Shown: piece after piece, positions 13,155 to 21,055 of the stretch
How the letters are laid out: each line of letters begins with the position of its first letter
Position numbering within the stretch: position 1 is the stretch's first letter
IMG/VR virus record: IMGVR_UViG_3300005581_000154
Location: 1-22,122 of that record
Source: a virus
DNA length: 22,122 bases
Strand: one strand, 5' to 3'
Notes under the pieces: generated by a model
What the model was told of the DNA's origin: nothing
Databases searched by the model: none
Seen by the model: only the letters and a program-made list of their open reading frames with translations
Position numbers and translations under genes: made by a program

Positions 13155-14084
13155 TCAAGTCAGCGCAATGGTAAATTCATCATTGCCTGCAGCGGTTGGC
13201 TGAGGCATGAAGGGCAGCTTCAGCATGATGATGCCGTCGTCTTCATCGTATTCTGGGGAGCCCAGGGTGCAGGTCGGCGCCGTAAACGTGATGATGTTCC
13301 CGGCGGTGGTGCCGTGAACCCAGCTGAACTGGCCTGCGGTCTGGGCGCTGGCAGCGCTGAAGTAGTTCTTGGCGGTGATGGTTGGCGCCTCGATTGTGAC
13401 TTCGCCCTCGGGTTTGCGGTCGGTGATCATCACCTGCTGGGTGCAGCCGGCCAGCTGACGGAATGGTGTCTCGTTGGCTAGGTCGAGGCTGAAGGCGCTC
13501 AGGCAGGCTGCGTAGCCATGCACTTGCAGGGTGGCGGTGTTGGCGCTGTTGACCACCACCGGATCAGCCTGGTTGGTGAACGTGGGCGAAGGCTGCGTCT
13601 CGTCGGTTGGCGCGTTGAAGATGCCCGTGAAAGAGAAGCTGATCTTGGGGATCTCGCCAGTTTCCAATGCCATGCTCCAGGTGCCGCGGCAGCCGGTGAC
13701 TTTGTGGCGCACACCATCAGCGAAGAAGTAGAGCGTGACGCCCTTGAAGCTGGCGCTGACTGGGGAGTAGGTGACGCTGGTGGTGGCCACGATAGTTTCA
13801 GCAAACCCGCAGGCCTGCATCAGGGCCGACCACTTGGGCGCCGTCCCTGCTGTACCAGAGCCGGCGATCTCCACATCAAAGGAGACGCTGACCAATCGCT
13901 GGCCCACGACCATCTCAGTGTTACCGAGATAGCCAAGGATCAGCTCGCGGTCCTTCAGCTCCAGCTGCAGCGGCTGCACCTCAAGGGCTGACACCAGCAC
14001 CGCATCAGTCGCTGCGGGTGTGGGGTCAGTGCCGTAGGTGGTTTCAATCTTCGCCAGCAGTAGGCGCTTGCGAGTCAGTGCCAT
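13155..14084 (-). CDS. Major tail protein (tail tube)
   Basis: A 309-residue beta-rich protein starting MALTRKRLLLAKIETTYGTD, the typical opening of siphophage tube proteins. It continues with long strands (VSVSFDVEIAGSGTAG, GVTLYFFADGVRHKV) and a repeated tube-like core near GRCGTWSM-type and KISFSF segments. Its place between tail terminator and chaperone genes is the expected one. It would stack as rings into the tail tube around the tape measure. The ATG at 14084 lies inside the end of the small gene at 14044-14205 (41 nt overlap). Confidence 0.9.
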   Translation of the reverse strand: MALTRKRLLLAKIETTYGTDPTPAATDAVLVSALEVQPLQLELKDRELILGYLGNTEMVVGQRLVSVSFDVEIAGSGTAGTAPKWSALMQACGFAETIVATTSVTYSPVSASFKGVTLYFFADGVRHKVTGCRGTWSMALETGEIPKISFSFTGIFNAPTDETQPSPTFTNQADPVVVNSANTATLQVHGYAACLSAFSLDLANETPFRQLAGCTQQVMITDRKPEGEVTIEAPTITAKNYFSAASAQTAGQFSWVHGTTAGNIITFTAPTCTLGSPEYDEDDGIIMLKLPFMPQPTAAGNDEFTIALT

Positions 14085-14205
14085 TGGTGCTCTCGGGGAT
14101 AGGCAGGTCTGCTGGCGTTTCGTCGATCAGTACCCATTGGTTCTTCTTGGCATCCAATAGGTATGAGCCACCTTCTGATGGGAGAGGGGGTAGTTCCTTC
14201 GCCAC
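14044..14205 (-). CDS. 53-residue hypothetical protein before the tail tube
   Basis: GTG 14205 opens a frame reading AKELPPLPSEGGSYLLDAK, then KNQWVLIDETPADLPIPE, ending ...APTAGED. It is acidic and Pro-rich, with a central strand-like segment. Without it the 163 nt between tail terminator and tail tube would be the only long non-coding gap of the late operon. The start follows a copy of TCCATAGCCT by 26 nt and has no Shine-Dalgarno. Its end overlaps the tail-tube start by 41 nt. I do not recognise the family; a small tail-assembly protein is possible. Confidence 0.6.
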   Translation of the reverse strand: MAKELPPLPSEGGSYLLDAKKNQWVLIDETPADLPIPESTNGTDSQAPTAGED

Positions 14206-14231
14206 GATCGCCAGGTGTTAACGCCATCAAC

Positions 14232-14241
14232 AGGCTATGGA
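14232..14241 (-). repeat. Conserved late-operon element TCCATAGCCT, copy 3
   Basis: Lies 6 nt after the TAG (14248-14250) of the tail terminator gene and 26 nt before the GTG of the 53-residue gene, in a 42-nt gap. AGGTGC precedes it. Confidence 0.75.
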
Positions 14242-14247
14242 GCACCT

Positions 14248-14676
14248 CTAGGTGGTCAGATCAGTGACGCTGGAGCGATACCGGACGTTGTAGGTGCAGA
14301 CGGTCCAGAGCGCGGGCTGATCGGCTTTCTCCATCTGCGGGTCCACCGTGCCGGGGAATATGTCCATGCATAATCCGCCAAGGGTACGATCGGCCATGAG
14401 CTTGCCGTGCAGGCTGATGATGATCGGATCGGCCAGCTGGTCGGGGATGGCGCCACGGGTATAGACCGCGATCAGCACCGGCAGCCGCCAGTCAATCTTG
14501 CAGTTACTCACCAGCTCCTCAGATGCTGAATCAGTGCCTGGCTCGATCACTAAAGCTGGCGCTTCATTGCGGGCGAATGCTTCCACCCTGCTACGATAGA
14601 TGCGAGTGCCTACGTCGGCGGTGCCTTCAAGAGTCGTGGCAATGGCTGCCAGGATTTGCTCGCGTTTGCTGGTCAT
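14248..14676 (-). CDS. Tail terminator (gpU-like)
   Basis: A 142-residue alpha/beta protein. It opens with a helix (KREQILAAIATTLEGTADVG), then IYRSRVEAFARNEAPALVIE, a strand pair around WRLPVLIAVYTRGA, and ALWTVCTYNVRYRS at the end. This matches the minor tail U/tail-terminator pattern, which caps the tube and joins it to the head. It sits immediately upstream of the small gene and tail tube and overlaps the preceding gene as ATGA. Confidence 0.82.
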   Translation of the reverse strand: MTSKREQILAAIATTLEGTADVGTRIYRSRVEAFARNEAPALVIEPGTDSASEELVSNCKIDWRLPVLIAVYTRGAIPDQLADPIIISLHGKLMADRTLGGLCMDIFPGTVDPQMEKADQPALWTVCTYNVRYRSSVTDLTT

Positions 14677-15086
14677 GGCTGCAGCTGGTAAACGTCTGAT
14701 AGGTGGTATTGATTCATCAGGCCCGTCAGTTCAGCAGCGTGGGCCATATCCAGCGGGATCTGAGGCAGCAGCAGCCAGATGGCGCCCTGCATTGCTGGCC
14801 GGTTCTCGCGCGATGCCATACAGTCCTGTATCGCGCTCACAAATACCGCCATTGCAAAGGCCGAGTCAGCCGTTTTTGGCTGATTGATTACTGCCGCGTA
14901 GATATTGCTACCCAGCAATGCGCTATAAAATCCAACATAGTCAGGCTCTATTATCGCCGGCGAATACTCCGCTGCTGCTGCTGCTACCTCAGCCGATGCA
15001 GACCCTGCCGGCAACACCAGCGGCGCGCGACTTGGGTCCAGGTCGTCAGTAATGATGATGCCAGCAGTGGAGTACGCAATTGCCAT
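14673..15086 (-). CDS. Hypothetical virion-region protein
   Basis: A 137-residue protein starting as TGATG on the fibre stop. It contains ITDDLDPSRAPLVLPAGSAS, an Ala-rich helix, and a helical C-terminus (AVFVSAIQDCMAS, IPLDMAHAAELTGLMNQY). Its position just after the large fibre gene and before the tail terminator allows two readings: a head-tail completion protein, or an assembly factor for the fibre. I do not recognise the family. Confidence 0.6.
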   Translation of the reverse strand: MAIAYSTAGIIITDDLDPSRAPLVLPAGSASAEVAAAAAEYSPAIIEPDYVGFYSALLGSNIYAAVINQPKTADSAFAMAVFVSAIQDCMASRENRPAMQGAIWLLLPQIPLDMAHAAELTGLMNQYHLSDVYQLQP

Positions 15087-16735
15087 CAGAGAAGTGCAGC
15101 AACCTGCAGATAAACAATCCCGCCGCGAGCGCTGCCGGTTTGAACCGTTGTTGCGCTAGCCGTCAACGTCGGCCACGTACCAAACGTCTGCGACACAGAT
15201 CGCCAGCCGCCTGACCCTGTGCCACCCGATGACACTTGCGCCAATGTTGGAGCACCTAATACTGATGCTGCAAAGTTAATGGCGGTGCCAGTCAAGTGCT
15301 GCAATACCGGCGCGCCATCGCTATTCGTCGCCATCCAATATGTAACACCCCCTGTTAAATTAAAGTCGGTAACGTTATCAGATACAACAGCAGCCGTAGC
15401 TGAACTGAGGCTTGCAGTAGAACCAAGCGGAGCACCATTTGGCTCACCGTTCACCGTTGCGTAAATTGCCAGCTGAATTGAGCTGCCTGCAGCGACTGTG
15501 TTTACCCGAGCGCCAAGTTCCCCAACCGTGATTGATCGCGCAAGTACAAACGGATACAAATAAATAACGCTTGCCACCATCGCAGTGGCGTTCCCCACAG
15601 AGCCTTGTACCGGTGCCAGCCAGTAGCCGGCCGCATATTGCTGGTTGCTGGTTCCGCCGCCGCCTGGAGGGGCGGCCCATGTGCCATCAGCTCGCAGAAA
15701 GTTGGTAGTTCCGCCACCGCTTAGAGGGGCCAGTCCTGCCGTGGTGCTGGTCACTAGGGGTAGGGTTACATCTGCGCCCGTGCTGCTGCTCAGCAGCCTT
15801 GTGGTGGCGTCAAAGGTTAGGTCTGTTGCAAACCTGCTGTCATCGCCAGCGGCGACCGTGCCGGCGGTTGTGCCGACGCTTAGCACTGCAGCGCCGCCTA
15901 GGCCGAGTGTGGTTCGTTGTGCGGCGGCGTCTGCATCGTCAAGTAGAGCCTTGCCTGCTGCCGTGATGTCGCCGCCGAGCTTGGCGGTGATTACTGCTCC
16001 GTTGTCAATCGTCCATGTTGCGCCGCTGGCCGATACTGTGATGTCGCCTTTATCGCCGTCGCTGATCCCACCGCCGCCACCGCCCGGCAGGTTGGTCAGC
16101 TGTGAACCGTCAACAGCGGGAAGGCGGCCGCTGCCGTCCAGCCTGACCAGATTGCCTGCTGCTGTGCCGTGGTCCAGGGTGGCAGCAGTGCCTAGAGATG
16201 GAGTCCCTGACAGCGAGCTGTAGGCGATCTGCGCCCCATCGCCGCCGTTGTGGTCGTGGCTGTTACCGTTGGTGACGCCCTGCGCTGCTGGGGCGTAATC
16301 CGTTGAGGCCGTGGCGGCAGCAGTGCCGAGCGTTGGCTTGCCGCTCAGGTCGCCGTAAGCGCCGGTGGTGGCCACCGTGGCCAGACCAGTGATCGTGCCG
16401 GCCGCCTGCGTGCCGGTGTGGTTTGCCCTCGCCAGCAGGGTGGCATCAGTGCTATTGGCGGTGGCGCCTGTAGCTACGCCATCAAGTTTGGTTTTATCTG
16501 CTGCGCTCTCTAGTCCCGCGTCCGTGGTCGTTGCGACTGGCAGCACTACATCTGCGCCCGTGCTGCTGGCCAGGGTCCGCGTTGCAGCGGTAAAAGTTAA
16601 GTCGGTGCCGGGTGCCGTTGCGCTGATCGCTCCTGTCGTAGTGCGTCGCTGGTTGCCGCTCTGCACCACATAGACCAGCTCCGCGCCAGTTAGGGAGGCG
16701 GCGGCGGTCAGTTGTGAGAGCTTTTGATCAGCCAT
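15086..16735 (-). CDS. Fibre protein, possibly a head or neck fibre
   Basis: A 549-residue protein with a fibre-like layout. The N-terminus MADQKLSQLTAAASLTGAEL is of the type that starts many phage fibre proteins. Low-complexity shaft segments follow (KTKLDGVATGATAN near 81-94; SGTPSLGTAATLDHG), then Gly hinges at 218-223 and 357-361, and FLRADGTW at 346-353. The C-terminal beta domain (365-549) is probably a receptor-binding or carbohydrate-binding tip. A 31-residue segment is duplicated (residues 45-75 and 305-335). Its place between head-connector and tail-terminator genes is unusual for a tail fibre. It begins as TAATG on the connector stop. Confidence 0.8.
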   Translation of the reverse strand: MADQKLSQLTAAASLTGAELVYVVQSGNQRRTTTGAISATAPGTDLTFTAATRTLASSTGADVVLPVATTTDAGLESAADKTKLDGVATGATANSTDATLLARANHTGTQAAGTITGLATVATTGAYGDLSGKPTLGTAAATASTDYAPAAQGVTNGNSHDHNGGDGAQIAYSSLSGTPSLGTAATLDHGTAAGNLVRLDGSGRLPAVDGSQLTNLPGGGGGGISDGDKGDITVSASGATWTIDNGAVITAKLGGDITAAGKALLDDADAAAQRTTLGLGGAAVLSVGTTAGTVAAGDDSRFATDLTFDATTRLLSSSTGADVTLPLVTSTTAGLAPLSGGGTTNFLRADGTWAAPPGGGGTSNQQYAAGYWLAPVQGSVGNATAMVASVIYLYPFVLARSITVGELGARVNTVAAGSSIQLAIYATVNGEPNGAPLGSTASLSSATAAVVSDNVTDFNLTGGVTYWMATNSDGAPVLQHLTGTAINFAASVLGAPTLAQVSSGGTGSGGWRSVSQTFGTWPTLTASATTVQTGSARGGIVYLQVAALL

Positions 16736-17094
16736 TACGCCTCTAAGAGCAAGAAGCTGGAATCCTCCAGCAGAAAATAAAATCCATCCTCAAGCAACAG
16801 CTTACTGAGTACGGCCGTCACCTTCGTCAAAATAATTGCGCAGAACGCGCCATCATCCACCGGTCGGTTGTCGCGCACCTCGTAGGAGTTGCCGTCAATG
16901 GTCATTGCTGCGCCGTAAATCAGGTCGCCAAATTTCGACGCCTCGCATGTCAGGCTGTAGTCAGTGCTGATCACCATGCCATCTAGAACTAGATCGCCCG
17001 GCATATCCAGCACGCCAAAACCAGAAACGGCGCCAGCAGTTACGCTAACGCCGAGGTCTGATAAGAACAGAGTGAGATCCTCTGTTAATGCCAT
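16735..17094 (-). CDS. Head-tail joining protein (lambda FII-like)
   Basis: A 119-residue protein from ATG 17094, which overlaps the upstream stop as TGATG; the frame runs 11 codons further but only within the neighbour. It has DLTLFLSDLGVSVTAG, IYGAAMTIDGNSYEVRDNRP and DGAFCAIILTKV, as in lambda FII-type connector proteins that complete the neck. The C-terminus is an odd hydrophobic-acidic triplet (LLLEDG, FLLEDSS, FLLLEA), absent from typical members and possibly a docking tail for the next protein, the fibre. Confidence 0.8.
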   Translation of the reverse strand: MALTEDLTLFLSDLGVSVTAGAVSGFGVLDMPGDLVLDGMVISTDYSLTCEASKFGDLIYGAAMTIDGNSYEVRDNRPVDDGAFCAIILTKVTAVLSKLLLEDGFYFLLEDSSFLLLEA

Positions 17095-17471
17095 CAGCTG
17101 TACTTCTTCAGGCCAAAGCCAAAGCAAGTCACGCTGCTAGATGCGGTGCCCGTCTCAGCGGTGCAGCTCAAACGGATATAACGCTTATGGTCATTGCTGT
17201 TCAGGGTGATCACCTGCTTTGATGCAGCGTTGGCAATCGCGGTGAAACTGCCGCCGGTGGCAGCGGCATAGGTCGAGTTGTCATCCGACTCTTCAATGCG
17301 GAAGGTCAGGTCAGCGCTAGCACCAGCAGCAGTGCCGGCCAGGATGATCTGAACATCACCCTCAAATCCTTGCAGGTCCACGCCGGTCTGGTTGCCGGTC
17401 GCGGTGATTGTGGTCGTAGGTAACAGGGTAAAGTGCTGGAGCTTGTCCAGCGAAAGCTCATGAACAGCCAT
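17094..17471 (-). CDS. Head-region structural protein, possible capsid decoration
   Basis: A 125-residue beta-sandwich-like protein (QTGVDLQGFEGDVQIILAG, LTFRIEESDDNSTY, GSFTAIANAASKQVITLNSN, KRYIRLSC). The VDLQGFEG...IEESDDNS...YIR pattern matches a small family I know near the major capsid gene of many siphophages; decoration or head-completion roles have been proposed. It overlaps the neighbouring genes at both ends (14 nt upstream; TGATG downstream). Confidence 0.75.
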   Translation of the reverse strand: MAVHELSLDKLQHFTLLPTTTITATGNQTGVDLQGFEGDVQIILAGTAAGASADLTFRIEESDDNSTYAAATGGSFTAIANAASKQVITLNSNDHKRYIRLSCTAETGTASSSVTCFGFGLKKYS

Positions 17472-17673
17472 TGATTTGACGGGGGGTTGATTTACGGGAG
17501 CGAGGCTTTGCGGCCTCTAAGGCGGTGATCACCACGGGATCAGGATCTGGCGCCTGCTCAGCCCTGCCCATGGCCAGCAGTAGCCGGGCATCTGCAGGGG
17601 TTGCCTCAACCACGTCGCCAACCCAGACAGGTTGGCCATTGATTGAGGTTTGGCGCAAGATCCTAATCCTCAT
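17458..17673 (-). CDS. Small head-region protein
   Basis: ATG 17673 gives 71 residues; GTG 17682 would add three and overlap the capsid stop. It starts MRIRILRQTSINGQPVWVGD and continues VVEATPADARLLLAMGRAE, then a Pro/Asp linker and a basic tail. The start segment is typical of a small beta-domain family directly after major capsid genes, whose role is unclear; connector or scaffold-related functions are possible. It overlaps the downstream gene by 14 nt. Confidence 0.72.
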   Translation of the reverse strand: MRIRILRQTSINGQPVWVGDVVEATPADARLLLAMGRAEQAPDPDPVVITALEAAKPRSRKSTPRQINGCS

Positions 17674-17678
17674 GGCTA

Positions 17679-19532
17679 TCACAGGGTGTTGTTGCCGCGG
17701 CAGAAGGCCTGGGGATGACGCACCGCGTAGTCAATGGCCTGGTGGGCCACAACGCGAATGTTGCCTTCCTTGTCTTCGCTGTAAGGGTTGACCTGCAGAT
17801 CGACGGCGCCGAATAGACCCAGGACAAGCTGGCTCCAAACACCGAAGAACACATCACCGGACTCGACCTGATTGGAGCGCACCACGCCGTAGCTGTTCAC
17901 GGTGCCGCCAGGCTCCAGAACAAACTGAGCGGTGCTGCTGGCCTTCTCGGTGGTCTTGAAGCCGCCGTAGATGGTGGCGTTGGTGACGTAACCCATGGTG
18001 CCGATGTCAGCATCATCTGCCGCCACCTGGGTTTCCATGTCCACCAGCTCCGCGTAGGTGGGCTGGTTGGCGGCAAAATCCTTGGTGTTGATTCCAGTGG
18101 TCAGCTTTAGACCTTCAGGCTGCGAGGCTGAACCCAAGCCGTAAAGAGCAACACGCGCCTGCTCTAGCGCCATCACGGTCACCAGGTCATTGCGAACAAA
18201 CGTCTCAACGTCGATGGAGCTTTGCAGCATCAGCGAACGGGAGAAGCGGGTCCAGGCGCTCATTTCCTTGAGCGTCATCGTGACCTGACCCACGCTGGGC
18301 TCGGACTCGGAAGCAGCCACGCCTTCACCCTTCCAGTAAACCTGGCTGGCGCCGGTCTGCTTGGGGATACCCACGGGGCCGGTTAGTCCAGACAGGATTG
18401 TTACACCCAGTCCGGTCAGGAAATTGCGCTTGCGCAGTAGCTCGATAAACGAACCGGGGCGGGCATCGGTGAAAATTAAATCTCCAGCGGCGGAAGCCTG
18501 GCCAGCGGTCAGAGACCGGCTGAGCACGTCGTTGGGGATTAGCAGGCCCTTGGGGCTCATGCCCATCCGCTGAGCGGCAGCATTGCTGGCCTCGCGCTCA
18601 AAAGCGGCCTCTTCTTGGAATGCCCGCTCGTTGGGGAACAGCTGGGCGCGCATTGCCTTCAGGAAGCTGAAGGAGCGTGCTTCCTTGTCGGTCAGACCAA
18701 TGTCAGCAGATGCGCCGGCGATGGGTTGAGCAGAGGTGGCCTTGGGGGCAGCAGGCTGGCTGGCGCGCTTGCCGATGGCGGCGAGCACTTCCTTCATGGC
18801 TTCAGATTCAGTAGCGCCGCGCTCGATTAGGCCTTGGGCCAGATCGTCAGCGGAGTGAGTGCGGCAAAGGGCGGTGATGCTAGAAACGCGGGCGCGCTCA
18901 TCGGCCGCAGCCTGAGCCCGCACCTCTTCAAGGTTGATGGTGTTTTCCACAGGTTGAATTGGGGGTTGGGTTTGGTCTGCGGCCGCGGCCGCGATTGTGG
19001 TATCGAGCTGGCGCCCGATTCCAACGGAGGCATCAGCAGGGACCGACACCACTGAAACCTCATGGGGTTGCCATGAAGTTGCGACAATGGAGCCGTCGCG
19101 TGTCTGATCGGCGTCGTTGATGCTGTAGCCGACGGAGACATTGCGCAAAATGCCATCGCGGATATCGGCCAGCTTTTCCTCAGCAAACGCTGAGCGGCTG
19201 AACCGAACCGCGACCATTCCGCGCTTTTTCTCGCCGTCAATCCAGCCGCGCTCTACAACGCCAAGCACCTGATCTGGGTTGTGATTCCAGAGCAAGGGCG
19301 CGCCGTCGTTGAGGCGGGTGAGATCAACAGATTCGGAGTCGTGGCTTAGCACCTCGTCTCCAAACCACCGAGCTACTGGGGCCTCGCTGCTGAAGCTGAA
19401 CTCCAGCGATCGTGATTCCTCTCCAATCGCGCTGGCATCAAATGACGCAACGCGACGGAGCGGCTCACGATTGAGGTCTCGAAGTTGCATCGGCGAGGCT
19501 GTATCTAAGTTCAGGCTATGGACGTTGCTCAT
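17679..19532 (-). CDS. Prohead protease-major capsid protein fusion
   Basis: A 617-residue protein combining two usually separate genes. An S78-type prohead protease at about 28-175 has His84 (LLWNHNPD) and Ser133 (RNVSVGYSI) as likely catalytic residues and PHEVSVVSVPADA behind them. A helical delta/scaffold-like linker spans about 200-285. An HK97-fold capsid domain at 286-617 has FTDARPGSFIELLRKRN, IPKQTGASQVYW, EMSAWTRFSRSL and QLVLGLFGAVDLQVNPYSED. The protease would free itself and the linker from the capsid during head maturation. ATG 19532 forms TAATG with the portal stop, but ATG 19490 (Met15) is equally plausible because it would place TCCATAGCCT in the leader. It ends with TGA TAG in series. 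Confidence 0.93.
   Translation of the reverse strand: MSNVHSLNLDTASPMQLRDLNREPLRRVASFDASAIGEESRSLEFSFSSEAPVARWFGDEVLSHDSESVDLTRLNDGAPLLWNHNPDQVLGVVERGWIDGEKKRGMVAVRFSRSAFAEEKLADIRDGILRNVSVGYSINDADQTRDGSIVATSWQPHEVSVVSVPADASVGIGRQLDTTIAAAAADQTQPPIQPVENTINLEEVRAQAAADERARVSSITALCRTHSADDLAQGLIERGATESEAMKEVLAAIGKRASQPAAPKATSAQPIAGASADIGLTDKEARSFSFLKAMRAQLFPNERAFQEEAAFEREASNAAAQRMGMSPKGLLIPNDVLSRSLTAGQASAAGDLIFTDARPGSFIELLRKRNFLTGLGVTILSGLTGPVGIPKQTGASQVYWKGEGVAASESEPSVGQVTMTLKEMSAWTRFSRSLMLQSSIDVETFVRNDLVTVMALEQARVALYGLGSASQPEGLKLTTGINTKDFAANQPTYAELVDMETQVAADDADIGTMGYVTNATIYGGFKTTEKASSTAQFVLEPGGTVNSYGVVRSNQVESGDVFFGVWSQLVLGLFGAVDLQVNPYSEDKEGNIRVVAHQAIDYAVRHPQAFCRGNNTL
19513..19522 (-). repeat. Conserved late-operon element TCCATAGCCT, copy 4
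   Basis: Lies 9 nt after the portal TAA (19532-19534). If the capsid gene starts at 19532 it encodes VHSL in the first codons; if it starts at Met15 (19490) it lies in a 41-nt leader, 22 nt before the ATG, as at the other copies. Confidence 0.75.
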
Positions 19533-21055
19533 TAGGCCAAATCCTCCGCGTCGTCGTCGGGCTTGTTGGGATCTTCCGGCTCGTCCTCTGTTTCTGGCTC
19601 AGCGTCTGTAGCTCCGCCTTGCATGTCATCGGCGGGGTTCGTGTCAAACTGAATACCGAGTTCTTGAGCACGCTGCACCTCAGATGCGCGAGCGGTGAGC
19701 AGGTCTTCCAGATCGCCGCCCTGCTCAGCCACGATCTGCGCTTGGGTCTTGAAGCCAGAGCGGACAAGCTCTTTATTGGCGGCCGATTCTTTCTGTGGGT
19801 CAACGAACTCCCAGCCGCGCGGGAACCACTTAACTGCCTCGTATCGCTCCGGTGCCAAGTCGTAGCCGGCAAGCGTCAGGGTGCCGGCGTCAACGGCTGC
19901 GGCCATAGCGCGCTCAAACACAACCTGGCACACGTCTTCAATAATCCAATCCTGCAGGCTGCGCCATAGCTCAAGCACCTCTAGCCGCTCTAATCGGCTG
20001 CTGCTGTAGTTGGCCTGGCTGTAGTCCGCGCTCACTGTGGGATAGGGAACGCCGGAGCCAGCCGCTAACGCCCGCAGCATTGGCCGCAGGAAGGCTTCGT
20101 ATTGGGTGTCGGCGTTGCCTAGCTGGGGGACGGTGACGCTCTCGCCGGCTGCTAGGTGTTTGAACACGCCAGGCTCAAAGTTGCTTACCCGCTCGCCGTC
20201 TTGCACGTCATCACCAACCAGTTCACCCTCGGGGCTGGTGATAAAACCCATCAGGCTGGATCGCGCGCGCTTGCCCACGACTTCGGCCTCCTCGAAACCC
20301 GCAACGTGGTGCATCCGCTTGATGCTGCTGGCAAACCACGGGGCGCCCCTGGTCTGGCCTGGCCGCTCAGGGATGAATAGGTGAATGATCTGGTTGGCCG
20401 GTACGTCGGTGCTGGTGTAGCCAACCGATCCCGACACGTCGCCAGGGTGGCGGGTGCGGAAGCGGTACTGGACCGGCCTGCCCCAGCGGTTGACCTTGAC
20501 GCCCATGCGCCATTCGTTGCCCTCGGCGTCAGGGCCAGCCGTGTACATCTCGTCGCAAAGGTCAGCTTCGAGAATCTCCAGGCCCATCGGTGTGTCGCTG
20601 TCTCCGAACTCTTCAGGTACTAGGCGAATGAACACCTCACCCGACTCGGGAACAGCGGCCATGGCTTGCCGCAAGATGCGCGCAAAGCTCAATTTCCCTG
20701 CGGCGTGGATATGTTCCTTGCGGCAGTAGCGCCGCCACCATGACTCGATGCGGTCGTTAGTTGGCTTGTCAAGGCGGCCAGCCCCGCGCACCATCGGCAC
20801 CCGTGATTGCATCCGAATTCCGCGGCCGATCACGTTGGTGACGATCGCCCGGCGGGCTGCTTTTACGTAGTCGTTATCTCTGAGCAGCTGCCGCGACCTG
20901 TTCCGCAGCTTCACCAAGCTGCCATCAATCTCAGCGTCTGCGCTGGTGCTGCTGGTTACCCAGTCAGCCGTCAGCCGTGACACCATCGCGCCCTCGTAGG
21001 CGCGGCGGCGTGGTGCAGCTGGGGCGGGGGGCTGTGGTTTCTTGCGCTTGCTCAT
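19532..21055 (-). CDS. Portal protein (lambda gpB family)
   Basis: A 507-residue protein forming the dodecameric DNA-entry ring at one capsid vertex. Diagnostic segments are RNRSRQLLRDNDYVKAARRA and NVIGRGIRMQS (about 52-83), ESWWRRYCRKE, AVPESGEVFIRLVPEEF, RPGQTRGAPWFASSIKRMHHV and PYPTVSADYSQANYSSSRLE. The last part is acidic (DAEPETEDEPEDPNKPDDDAE). It starts as ATGA with the upstream gpW-like gene. Length and order match the lambda family. Confidence 0.94.
   Translation of the reverse strand: MSKRKKPQPPAPAAPRRRAYEGAMVSRLTADWVTSSTSADAEIDGSLVKLRNRSRQLLRDNDYVKAARRAIVTNVIGRGIRMQSRVPMVRGAGRLDKPTNDRIESWWRRYCRKEHIHAAGKLSFARILRQAMAAVPESGEVFIRLVPEEFGDSDTPMGLEILEADLCDEMYTAGPDAEGNEWRMGVKVNRWGRPVQYRFRTRHPGDVSGSVGYTSTDVPANQIIHLFIPERPGQTRGAPWFASSIKRMHHVAGFEEAEVVGKRARSSLMGFITSPEGELVGDDVQDGERVSNFEPGVFKHLAAGESVTVPQLGNADTQYEAFLRPMLRALAAGSGVPYPTVSADYSQANYSSSRLERLEVLELWRSLQDWIIEDVCQVVFERAMAAAVDAGTLTLAGYDLAPERYEAVKWFPRGWEFVDPQKESAANKELVRSGFKTQAQIVAEQGGDLEDLLTARASEVQRAQELGIQFDTNPADDMQGGATDAEPETEDEPEDPNKPDDDAEDLA

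Noticed and set aside
15645-16223. 192-residue plus-strand frame opposite the fibre gene
   Set aside because: A Ser/Pro/Val low-complexity shadow of the Gly/Ala/Thr-rich fibre coding sequence.
18980-18995. GCGGCCGCGGCCGC as a special site
   Set aside because: It encodes an Ala run in the protease-capsid linker and is explained by codon use.
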